Part shown: positions 1 through 5,085 of the stretch, piece by piece
How the letters are laid out: each line of letters opens with the position of its first letter
Numbering within the stretch: position 1 is the first letter of the stretch
Assembly: GCA_027490485.1 (NCBI GenBank)
Contig: JAIXYA010000193.1
Coordinates: forward strand, 1-5,085
DNA from: Comamonadaceae bacterium
Lineage (GTDB): Bacteria; Pseudomonadota; Gammaproteobacteria; Burkholderiales; Burkholderiaceae_C
DNA length: 5,085 nt
Direction of reading: 5' to 3'
The notes under the pieces: generated by a model
What the model saw: the letters and a program-made list of their open reading frames with translations, nothing else
What the model was told of the DNA's origin: nothing
Database searches by the model: none
Program-made: the position numbers and the translations under genes

Positions 1-854
1 GGATGACTTTGGGCATAAGGCCCCTCTTCGCGAACATCCACAAGGGCGATTTCCTCCTTGGCTAACAGCGCCGCCCTGATGTGTGCGTAACTGGTCACTG
101 CGTAGGGGTGTGGGGCCTCAGTCGCAGCTGCTTGTGTCGGAGTTTCGTTACTTGGCGGTGGGCTGGTGGGCAAAGTCGCTTCATTTACCGGCACAGGTAC
201 GACCACAGATGGTGCTACGGCAGGGCTAGGGGCTGGGGTTGCAGTAACAACTGGTGGTGGGTACAAGGGTGCTTCATGCGCCGTGGTGATATTGGCATAG
301 CCAGACACCAATTTGCTGCGTGAGCCATCTTCTTGGTAACTGTTGCATTCCATCTGACCGATATTGCCACCGTACACATGGATGCTGACAGAAACTTGGT
401 CGGCTAAGGCATTCCAAACTTTATGCACGTCCCCGATGCGAGGCGAGACGGCCTCAATGTCTCCAGGCAGCATATCGATTTGAAAACCTGCAGGTGCCCA
501 ACGTCCATCCGACATGCGGCTATAGGGTTGGCAAAACTCAGAGCCGCGCAGCATGCCCATCAAGCCCCAGACGGTGTGGTCATGGATAGGTGTGGATACA
601 CGCGGCGCACCCACAAAACTCACCACAGAAAAGCGGTCTTGTGGATCTGCATACAACAAATACTGCTGGTAATGCTGTGGGTGGGGCTGCGCAAACTCAG
701 GCAGCAACCAGTCATCGTGGCTTATCAGGGACTGCAGGCATTGACGCGCTTGAGACAAAAGTTCGGCTTCAGTCGGTGCAATATCCACCAAGCGCGTGAT
801 TTGCGCTAAGAAATGGTGAAACCGAGCAATAGAAGTGGGCGTAGTGGCTGACAT
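1..854 (-). CDS. Gln-type thiol dioxygenase (cysteine/3-mercaptopropionate dioxygenase) fused to a rhodanese domain; 3' end cut by window edge
   Basis: Seen: 284 uninterrupted codons from the ATG at 854-852, running off the left edge. Residues 1 to about 195 are a cysteine-dioxygenase-type cupin. The iron ligands are H91 and H93 in PIHDHTVWG and H144 in GDVHKVWNAL. H159 and Y161 in SIHVYGG match the conserved second-shell His and Tyr. Q64 in YQQYLLY sits where animal CDO has its substrate-binding Arg. Known: Gln-type members such as bacterial 3-mercaptopropionate dioxygenases turn thiols into sulfinates with O2, in the cytoplasm. Residues of about 195-250 are a low-complexity Pro/Ala/Thr/Val linker. 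Residues 251-284 (AHIRAALLAKEEIALVDVRE) match the start of a rhodanese sulfurtransferase domain; its active-site Cys lies outside the window. Start choice: the next upstream ATG (complement of 892-894) is followed at once by TGA. No clear ribosome binding site is visible. Inference: a bifunctional thiol oxidation/sulfur transfer protein. The dioxygenase family is secure, the preferred thiol is not. Confidence 0.9.
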   Translation of the reverse strand, partial: MSATTPTSIARFHHFLAQITRLVDIAPTEAELLSQARQCLQSLISHDDWLLPEFAQPHPQHYQQYLLYADPQDRFSVVSFVGAPRVSTPIHDHTVWGLMGMLRGSEFCQPYSRMSDGRWAPAGFQIDMLPGDIEAVSPRIGDVHKVWNALADQVSVSIHVYGGNIGQMECNSYQEDGSRSKLVSGYANITTAHEAPLYPPPVVTATPAPSPAVAPSVVVPVPVNEATLPTSPPPSNETPTQAAATEAPHPYAVTSYAHIRAALLAKEEIALVDVREEGPYAQSH

Positions 855-940
855 CTCGGGACAGTGGACGGGACTGCACGGATTGTTTCACATAAGGGGC
901 GGGATTCTCAGCTTACAACTCACGATATGCTAAGGGTCTT
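855..940. promoter_or_regulatory. Divergent intergenic region between the thiol dioxygenase gene and aroE
   Basis: These 86 bases separate two divergent starts and must hold the promoters for both unless aroE or the dioxygenase is expressed from elsewhere. For the minus-strand gene, a weak sigma70-like pair can be read: TTGTAA (complement of 913-918), a 17-base gap, then TTATGT (complement of 890-895), a poor -10. For aroE, TATGCT at 926-931 could be a -10, but no good -35 precedes it and it lies very close to the start codon. No convincing operator is visible. Confidence 0.35.
932..936 (+). promoter_or_regulatory. Ribosome binding site of aroE
   Basis: AAGGG lies 4 bases before the ATG at 941. 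It is a reasonable, slightly close Shine-Dalgarno match and supports that start. The other genes in the window lack an equally clear one. Confidence 0.55.
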
Positions 941-1780
941 ATGGCAACTGATTCATTCATTCTGGCTGGGGTCATGGGGTGGCCTATCTCCCACTCTCGC
1001 TCACCACGCATACATTCGCACTGGATAGCTGAGCATGGCCTGCGCGGTGCTTACGTCCCTCTGGCTGTGAACCCTTTGAATTTGCGAGAGGCAATGACAG
1101 GCCTGAAAGTTTTGGGCTTTGCGGGCTGCAACCTGACCTTGCCGCACAAGATAGAAGCTTTGCCTTGGCTTGATGAAGTTGATGCCGTGGCTCAACGCAT
1201 AGGTGCTGTCAATACCTTGACCGTGCGTGCTGACGGCAGTTTGCACGGCACCAACACCGATGCCTTTGGTTTCATACAAAGTTTGCGTGAAGCCCACAGC
1301 AGTTGGCAAGCCAACGCAGGCCCGGCCGTGGTGTTGGGGGCAGGCGGTGCTGCTCGAGCGGTGGTGTGGGCATTGGCCGATGCTGGTGCGACAGACATTC
1401 GTTTGTTCAACCGCAGCCATGACAAAGCCGTTTCCATGGCCCAAGAATTTGGCGCACCCGTCAAAGCTTTTGCATGGTCTGCGCGTCATGCCGCGCTTGA
1501 GGGTGCTGCATTGTTGGTCAACACCACGACCCAAGGGATGCAAGGTCAGCCCGTCCTAGATTTGCAACTTGACGCATTGCCAGTGCAGGCTTTGGTATCC
1601 GACATTGTTTACACCCCCTTGCAAACCGATTTGTTGCAACGTGCTGCTTCGCGTGGCAACCCCACGGTCAATGGCTTGGGCATGTTGTTGCACCAAGCCA
1701 GACCAGCGTTTGCTTCTTGGTTTGGTGTCATGCCAGAGGTGACACCCGCTTTATGGACCAAGGTATTGGCGACGTTTTAG
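941..1780 (+). CDS. aroE: Shikimate dehydrogenase (NADP+), AroE
   Basis: Catalyses the NADPH-dependent reduction of 3-dehydroshikimate to shikimate, a cytoplasmic step of chorismate and aromatic amino acid synthesis. Seen: 279 residues, normal length for the family. The N-terminal substrate domain has GWPISHSRSP (shikimate-binding SxS, residues 13-22), NLTLPHK with the catalytic Lys at about residue 70, GAVNTLT, and GTNTDAFGF with the catalytic Asp at about 107. The Rossmann domain has the GAGGAARAV glycine loop at about 133-141, then FNRSHDKA, whose N-R-S/T pattern favours NADP(H). NTTTQGM, DIVYTPLQTDLL and NGLGMLLHQA near the end are also family signatures. It starts at ATG 941 with AAGGG upstream, stands alone on its strand, and converges on soxA with a 7-base gap. 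The N-terminal third reminds me of alphaproteobacterial AroE more than of typical betaproteobacterial AroE, so it may be a second or acquired copy; that is an impression only. No key residue is missing. Confidence 0.96.
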   Translation: MATDSFILAGVMGWPISHSRSPRIHSHWIAEHGLRGAYVPLAVNPLNLREAMTGLKVLGFAGCNLTLPHKIEALPWLDEVDAVAQRIGAVNTLTVRADGSLHGTNTDAFGFIQSLREAHSSWQANAGPAVVLGAGGAARAVVWALADAGATDIRLFNRSHDKAVSMAQEFGAPVKAFAWSARHAALEGAALLVNTTTQGMQGQPVLDLQLDALPVQALVSDIVYTPLQTDLLQRAASRGNPTVNGLGMLLHQARPAFASWFGVMPEVTPALWTKVLATF

Positions 1781-1787
1781 CTGTCGT

Positions 1788-2582
1788 TTATTTGCGCACC
1801 GCAGGTGCTTCGACGAGCAAGCCTTGTCCGCGCCACATCAGGTAGAGGCTGATGTCACGTATATCACTGTGGCCCCACGGGGGAATTTCGGCTTTCACGC
1901 CGGTGTAGCAAAAACGCAGTCGCCGCTCTAGAGAGGCAACACGTTGCCAATCAATGCGGTAGAGCGGGTAGCCGTTGGCTTGGCCTTGGCTCAAGGGGTC
2001 GGTATAGAGCTTTTGCCCATAGTGCTGGTCATGGCAATTCGTGCAGGCCAAGTTCATTTGTCCCTGGCGTGTCATGAAAAGACGTTGACCGTTTTCAAAA
2101 TGCTTTTTGGCTGCCCCGTCAATTTGTGCTTGCAAAGGCAGGCCGCGAGAGCTGCTGGTGACGGCCAGTGTCATGGCCACCAACTCATCGGACTCAAAAG
2201 TCCATTCGGCGGCTTTTTGGTTTTTCACACGGCAGTTGCGGATGCGGTCTTCCAAGTTAAAGAGTTTGCCGGTGGCTTTGTCGATGGCGGGGTAGCGAAT
2301 CGAGACGCCCTTCATTTTGACGAGTTCACCATGGCAGGACTGGCAGCTTTTGTTGCTTTTACCGTCTGTTTTGGCCCAAGACTTGGTGCCGCTGTCTAAG
2401 GCGATATTGCCAGGGTTGGCAAACTCATCGGTTTGCAAGGACTGCACTTCGGCGCCTGAATAATGCAGACCAGATTGCAGCTTCTCTAAGGGGATCAGGC
2501 GTTGCTGCGCATGGGAAGTCAGGGCAAGACCTGCAATGGTCCACAACCCCAAAAGCAAAGTCCTGCAAACGGCAAAGCGCAT
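1788..2582 (-). CDS. soxA: SoxA, dihaem cytochrome c subunit of the SoxXA sulfur-oxidation complex
   Basis: With SoxX it forms the periplasmic cytochrome that oxidatively couples thiosulfate (or a similar sulfane compound) to the SoxY cysteine. Seen: 264 residues with a Sec signal peptide, cleavage likely after SHA at residue 25. There are two haem sites, CQSCH (80-84) and CTNCH (180-184), so this is the dihaem form. C117 in IRNCRV fits the Cys axial ligand of haem 1. C225 in RLRFCYTGVKAE fits the active-site Cys (persulfide) ligand of haem 2, and R221 lies four residues before it as in known SoxA. The segment between the haems (YPAIDKATGK, ESDELVAMTLAV, SSRGLP) and YPLYRIDWQ are family-like. 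Oddity: VKAE where I recall VRAE as commoner. The ATG lies 9 bases after the soxZ stop, with no clear Shine-Dalgarno sequence, so translation probably depends on coupling. It is the last gene of the sox run; no soxB follows, because the next gene is the convergent aroE. Confidence 0.95.
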   Translation of the reverse strand: MRFAVCRTLLLGLWTIAGLALTSHAQQRLIPLEKLQSGLHYSGAEVQSLQTDEFANPGNIALDSGTKSWAKTDGKSNKSCQSCHGELVKMKGVSIRYPAIDKATGKLFNLEDRIRNCRVKNQKAAEWTFESDELVAMTLAVTSSSRGLPLQAQIDGAAKKHFENGQRLFMTRQGQMNLACTNCHDQHYGQKLYTDPLSQGQANGYPLYRIDWQRVASLERRLRFCYTGVKAEIPPWGHSDIRDISLYLMWRGQGLLVEAPAVRK

Positions 2583-2591
2583 AGTGGACGA

Positions 2592-2942
2592 TCAGCTGCT
2601 GGCAGGCTTCGAGGCATTGGCGGCTTCGACCACCAAGGTGTGGCGCAATTCCCCAATGTAGGCCTTGTCGTCGACCCAGCGAAACAGCATATCGCCGGAC
2701 TCGGTAGCTCGCAAATAAAACTCAAACAAAGGGTTGGCCGCTACGCCTGTGGTGGGTTCCACGCGAAACACCTCTCGTCCATTCAAAGTGCAAACAAGGT
2801 GTCGGATGACGTTACGCTGAATGATGACGCCATCAATATCCCGTAAAAAACCACTGTCCATGGGATGGTTGACCAACAGGCGTACTTTGAACACATCGCC
2901 TTGAAGGATGCGGGGAGGGATTTGCAAGCGAGCGGAACTCAT
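2592..2942 (-). CDS. soxZ: SoxZ, sulfur carrier partner subunit
   Basis: SoxZ pairs with SoxY in the periplasm to form the carrier on which sulfur intermediates are held; it has no export signal and travels with SoxY through the Tat route. Seen: 116 residues from the ATG at 2942-2940, slightly longer than the usual ~100-110. The Ig-like SoxZ pattern is present: GDVFKVRLLVNHPMDSG, then GVAANPLFEFYLRA and a terminal strand around MLFRWVDDKAYIG. An in-frame ATG 18 bases upstream (2960) would lie inside soxY. I chose the later one because its A is shared with the soxY TGA stop (TGATG), typical of coupled soxY-soxZ, and MSSARLQIPPRI begins where SoxZ normally begins. C51 is a cysteine I do not expect in a typical SoxZ; its role is unknown. 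The C-terminal tail EAANASKPASS is low complexity. Confidence 0.94.
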   Translation of the reverse strand: MSSARLQIPPRILQGDVFKVRLLVNHPMDSGFLRDIDGVIIQRNVIRHLVCTLNGREVFRVEPTTGVAANPLFEFYLRATESGDMLFRWVDDKAYIGELRHTLVVEAANASKPASS

Positions 2943-3454
2943 CAGCCGTTGTCCACGCAAGCTGCCTCGGTGACCACCACCTCTTGCAAGTCGTAAATGA
3001 AATTGCCATCGGACAGCCTTGCCAGCGCAATCACGTTTTGGTTGCCCGACAAACGCACCCGTGTGCTCAAGTCAGCACGACCACTCCATGGGCCCATGAC
3101 AAATTTGGCCATTAAAGGAACTGGGTTGCGTTGAGAAATCAGGTAGACATGGGTGATATGGGAAGCCTCGGTCATGGGGCTGTCAATTTTCAAACTCAAG
3201 GGCACCATGTGGCCATTGTCTGCCAGCATGGGCAGCGACAAGGTCACGCGTTCTTTTTTGAGTTCTTGGCTTTGTACATAAGGGCGCACCATCTCTTCAA
3301 AAGTGCGCAAACGGGCCTCGGACAAGCCGGTGATGGTGAGTTTGTCCACCTGCGCTTTGGCAGAACCCAGCCAAAACCCCCCAACGCTGGCAGCGAGGGT
3401 GGTTTGAAAAATAGCCAAGATAGATTGACGACGAGAAAACAAGCGAGACCTCAT
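2942..3454 (-). CDS. soxY: SoxY, sulfur-carrying subunit with a non-canonical C-terminal arm
   Basis: SoxY carries the sulfur substrate covalently on a cysteine in a flexible C-terminal arm, moving it between SoxXA, SoxB and SoxCD in the periplasm. Seen: 170 residues. A Tat signal is present, with SRRQSIL at about 7-13, a hydrophobic stretch, and likely cleavage after AKA at 34. The body matches SoxY: RVTLSLPMLADNG, VPLSLKIDSPMTEA, SGRADLSTRVRL and ALARLSDGNFI. The protein has a single cysteine, C166, near the end, as expected for the carrier residue. Its surroundings, TEAACVDNG then stop, differ from the canonical GGCGG end: no glycine pair on either side, and four residues follow the Cys instead of two. 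I checked the other frames at this end and see no GGCGG, so it is not a simple frameshift. The start ATG overlaps the soxX stop (ATGA). Family assignment is firm; that C166 works as the carrier is inferred. Confidence 0.94.
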   Translation of the reverse strand: MRSRLFSRRQSILAIFQTTLAASVGGFWLGSAKAQVDKLTITGLSEARLRTFEEMVRPYVQSQELKKERVTLSLPMLADNGHMVPLSLKIDSPMTEASHITHVYLISQRNPVPLMAKFVMGPWSGRADLSTRVRLSGNQNVIALARLSDGNFIYDLQEVVVTEAACVDNG

Positions 3455-3855
3455 GAAGGGTTCTTTACTAAATAGGCAATGATGTCTTCCAAGCCTTGCT
3501 CTGTGAGCACAGTCTTTCCTTGCAAGGGCTTGGCGACATTATGAAGACCTGCGGTACTGAAGTAAGCAGGCATAAAGGTTTGGGGGTTTAGCAAACGGGG
3601 GTCGGCAATGCGTTGCCGAATTTGCTCGCTGCTCAGGCGCTCACCCACGCCTGTCAGTGAGGGGCCCATTTCGCCGCCTTCTTTGAAACCCGGTAGTTGG
3701 TGGCACAAAATGCAGCCGGTGTCTTGGCGAGCCAGCAGCAGCTTGCGACCACGTGCTGGATCTGCCGTGGCAGCTGAGGGTGTGGCAGGCATGGTGTCTG
3801 CTGCCCACACCAAAGGGCTGAGAGCCAACACAGCAAGCAACCACACCTGTTTCAT
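3451..3855 (-). CDS. soxX: SoxX, monohaem cytochrome c subunit of SoxXA
   Basis: SoxX is the small c-type cytochrome of SoxXA that takes electrons from the SoxA active-site haem. Seen: 134 residues. It has a Sec signal peptide MKQVWLLAVLALSPLVWA with cleavage after about residue 18. GCILCHQLPG holds the CxxCH haem site (48-52), followed by GEMGPSLTGVG, which is typical of class I cytochromes of this group. QTFMPAYF places the expected axial Met at residue 95. The C-terminal helix is LTEQGLEDIIAYLVKNP. The open frame extends 43 codons further upstream, but those codons lie inside the preceding gene. I chose ATG 3855 because it begins a clean signal peptide and overlaps the upstream TGA as ATGA. 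Its own stop overlaps the soxY start in the same way. No strong ribosome binding site is visible, which suggests translational coupling to the molybdenum hydroxylase gene upstream. Alternative: a general cytochrome c; the context and MPAYF make SoxX much more likely. Confidence 0.93.
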   Translation of the reverse strand: MKQVWLLAVLALSPLVWAADTMPATPSAATADPARGRKLLLARQDTGCILCHQLPGFKEGGEMGPSLTGVGERLSSEQIRQRIADPRLLNPQTFMPAYFSTAGLHNVAKPLQGKTVLTEQGLEDIIAYLVKNPS

Positions 3856-5085
3856 GCTTTGACCAAGCTCAGACCATGGTTTTTCAATGGCAAAGAGCGT
3901 AGGCGTTTGCCAGTGGCAGCGAACAAAGCATTGCCCAAGGCTGGCGCCAAAGGCGCTTGGGCCGGCTCGCCAACCCCTCCCCAAAAACCGCCGCTGGGGG
4001 CAATCACGGTTTGCACTTTGGGCATTTCATTCATGCGCATCATGCGGTAATCGTGGAAATTGGATTGCTCTATGCGGCCATCTTTCACAGTCATCTCGCC
4101 CCAGAAAATAGCCGTCAAACCATGCACCACGCTGCCTTGCAGCTGGGCTTGGATGTTGTCAGGATTCACCGCATAGCCAGGGTCAATGCCGATCACGATA
4201 CGGTGAATGCGAACCTCGCCTTTGGCATTGACCGAAACCTCGCAAACACAGGCGGTGTGACTGCCGTAGCCATCGGTTTGCCCAATTCCGCGAAAAACAC
4301 CTGCTGGCAGAGGTTTGTCCCAATCAGCGGCTTTGGCCACAGCCTGCAAGATGCCGCGATCTCGGTTGGCTTTTTCGTTGTTGGGTAAAAGTGAGAGCCT
4401 GTAAGCCAAAGGGTCAACGCCAGCTGCATGCGCCAATTCATCCAAAAAACACTCACGCACAAACGGGTTTTGCGAGTGACCCACGGTACGCCAAAAACCC
4501 ACAGGCACATGGGTACTGCGTTGGGCAAAGTCCACCAAGCAATGGGGAATGGCGTAAGGGTGATCATTGAATGAGGCAACGGCTTGGGAGTCGACGCCGT
4601 TTTGCAGCGGCATGCGCAGCAGCTGAGAAAAAATCGAAGGTGCGCTCACGCGGATGTGCAATGCATCCGGTTTGCCGTCGGCCTGAAGGCTGGCACGAAC
4701 TTTGACCAAGCTGGCAGGGCGGTAGAGGTCGTGCTGGGTGTCCTCTTCGCGGCTCCACATGAGTTTGATCGGTTTGCCGGGCATGGCCTTGGCAATCGCC
4801 ACCGCTTGGCGTGTGAAGTCTTGCGGGCTTTTACGCCCCAAGCCGCCGCCCATTTGCATGGCGAACACCTTGACGTTTTCTTGCGGCACTTCGGCGGTGC
4901 TGGCTGCTGCGGCCAAACTGGACTCAGGGTTTTGGGTAGACACCCAAATTTGCAATTGATCGCCTTGCAACAAGGCGGTGCATACCATGGGCTCGAGGCT
5001 TGCGTGGGCCAAGTAAGGGGTGTAGTACTCGGCTTTGAGCATCTTGTTAGCTTTTACTAGCGTAGCCAATGCACTAACGTCTTGA
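3852..5085 (-). CDS. Molybdopterin-binding large subunit, xanthine dehydrogenase family (isoquinoline 1-oxidoreductase beta / IorB type), C-terminal part
   Basis: Seen: about 410 residues, open to the right edge, so the start lies outside. A TTG at 5069 could be read as a start, but the frame continues before it and the protein begins mid-domain, so I treat it as 5'-partial. Full-length relatives are about 700-780 residues. Numbering from the first whole codon in the window: AHASLEP (26-32), QMGGGLGRKS (77-86), VPVGFWRTVGHSQNPF (193-208), FLDELAHAAGVDPLAYR (213-229), QLQGSVVHGL (314-323), NFHDYRMMRMNEMP (342-355) and GGVGEP with the conserved catalytic Glu at about 373, then ALFAATGKRLRSLPL. 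Known: such subunits hold the Mo cofactor, pair with a small 2Fe-2S subunit and hydroxylate N-heterocycles or oxidise aldehydes; many are exported by Tat. The substrate cannot be read from this sequence. Its TGA overlaps soxX ATG, so it is probably co-transcribed with soxXYZA. GLGR replaces the more usual GFGR. Confidence 0.93.
   Translation of the reverse strand, partial: QDVSALATLVKANKMLKAEYYTPYLAHASLEPMVCTALLQGDQLQIWVSTQNPESSLAAAASTAEVPQENVKVFAMQMGGGLGRKSPQDFTRQAVAIAKAMPGKPIKLMWSREEDTQHDLYRPASLVKVRASLQADGKPDALHIRVSAPSIFSQLLRMPLQNGVDSQAVASFNDHPYAIPHCLVDFAQRSTHVPVGFWRTVGHSQNPFVRECFLDELAHAAGVDPLAYRLSLLPNNEKANRDRGILQAVAKAADWDKPLPAGVFRGIGQTDGYGSHTACVCEVSVNAKGEVRIHRIVIGIDPGYAVNPDNIQAQLQGSVVHGLTAIFWGEMTVKDGRIEQSNFHDYRMMRMNEMPKVQTVIAPSGGFWGGVGEPAQAPLAPALGNALFAATGKRLRSLPLKNHGLSLVKA

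Noticed and set aside
423..809. Plus-strand open frame of 128 codons antisense to the thiol dioxygenase
   Set aside because: It has no recognisable protein family and mirrors the clearly coding minus strand, whose iron ligands and motifs are intact.
891..943. Inverted repeat CATAAG (891-896) / CTTATG (938-943) in the divergent intergenic region
   Set aside because: Six-base arms 41 bases apart, one overlapping the aroE start codon; expected by chance and not convincing as an operator.
1770..1795. Possible bidirectional terminator between aroE and soxA
   Set aside because: Only a 4-bp CGAC/GTCG stem with a 9-base loop can be drawn in the gap and its flanks; too weak to call.
3856..3984. 43-codon N-terminal extension of soxX
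   Set aside because: It would overlap the upstream gene and put non-signal sequence before an evident signal peptide; the ATG at 3855 with the ATGA overlap is the better start.
4931..4948. Perfect 7-bp hairpin TTTGGGT-AGAC-ACCCAAA
   Set aside because: It lies inside the Mo hydroxylase coding region in a conserved protein segment (WVSTQNPE), and there is no U-run after it on either strand, so it is probably chance rather than a terminator.
4584..5060. Plus-strand open frame of 158 codons antisense to the Mo hydroxylase
   Set aside because: A shadow of the strongly conserved minus-strand gene; its His/Gly/Ala-rich translation shows no domain.
5067..5069. TTG as a genuine start of the Mo hydroxylase gene
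   Set aside because: The frame is open to the window edge, and the protein would lack roughly the first 300 residues of the family; it is a window truncation, not a start.

Overview
The window looks like part of a bacterial chromosome from a chemolithotrophic or mixotrophic proteobacterium. Dense gene packing, moderate-to-high GC, a Sox thiosulfate-oxidation cluster and the style of the thiol-dioxygenase and molybdenum-hydroxylase proteins together suggest Betaproteobacteria, order Burkholderiales (Comamonadaceae-like). This placement is by protein resemblance from memory, not by a search.

Layout, left to right. (1) Bases 1-854, minus strand: the N-terminal 284 residues of a gene running off the left edge. 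It is a Gln-type thiol dioxygenase (cysteine / 3-mercaptopropionate dioxygenase cupin) joined through a Pro/Ala/Thr-rich linker to the start of a rhodanese domain. (2) Bases 855-940: a short divergent intergenic region. (3) Bases 941-1780, plus strand: aroE, shikimate dehydrogenase, complete. (4) Bases 1788-5085, minus strand: a tightly packed run transcribed right to left. It holds the C-terminal ~410 residues of a xanthine-dehydrogenase-family molybdopterin subunit (isoquinoline 1-oxidoreductase beta / IorB type, cut by the right edge), then soxX, soxY, soxZ and soxA. Junctions are ATGA (Mo subunit/soxX), ATGA (soxX/soxY), TGATG (soxY/soxZ) and a 9-bp gap (soxZ/soxA). soxA ends 7 bp from the convergent aroE stop.

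How the genes work together. SoxXA is the periplasmic c-type cytochrome that oxidatively attaches a sulfur substrate to the carrier SoxYZ. The substrate rides on a cysteine in the flexible SoxY tail. All four proteins are present, with export signals on SoxX, SoxY and SoxA, and with haem sites and axial ligands intact. Two things are atypical. The SoxY tail ends in AACVDNG instead of the usual GGCGG, and the sox genes are translationally coupled to a molybdenum hydroxylase rather than followed by soxB or soxCD in this window. The thiol dioxygenase-rhodanese protein adds a second sulfur-handling activity nearby. This makes a locus for oxidising organic or inorganic sulfur compounds plausible, but that is inference.

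There is no RNA gene, mobile element, CRISPR array or long repeat that I can support, and no gene-free stretch longer than 86 bases.
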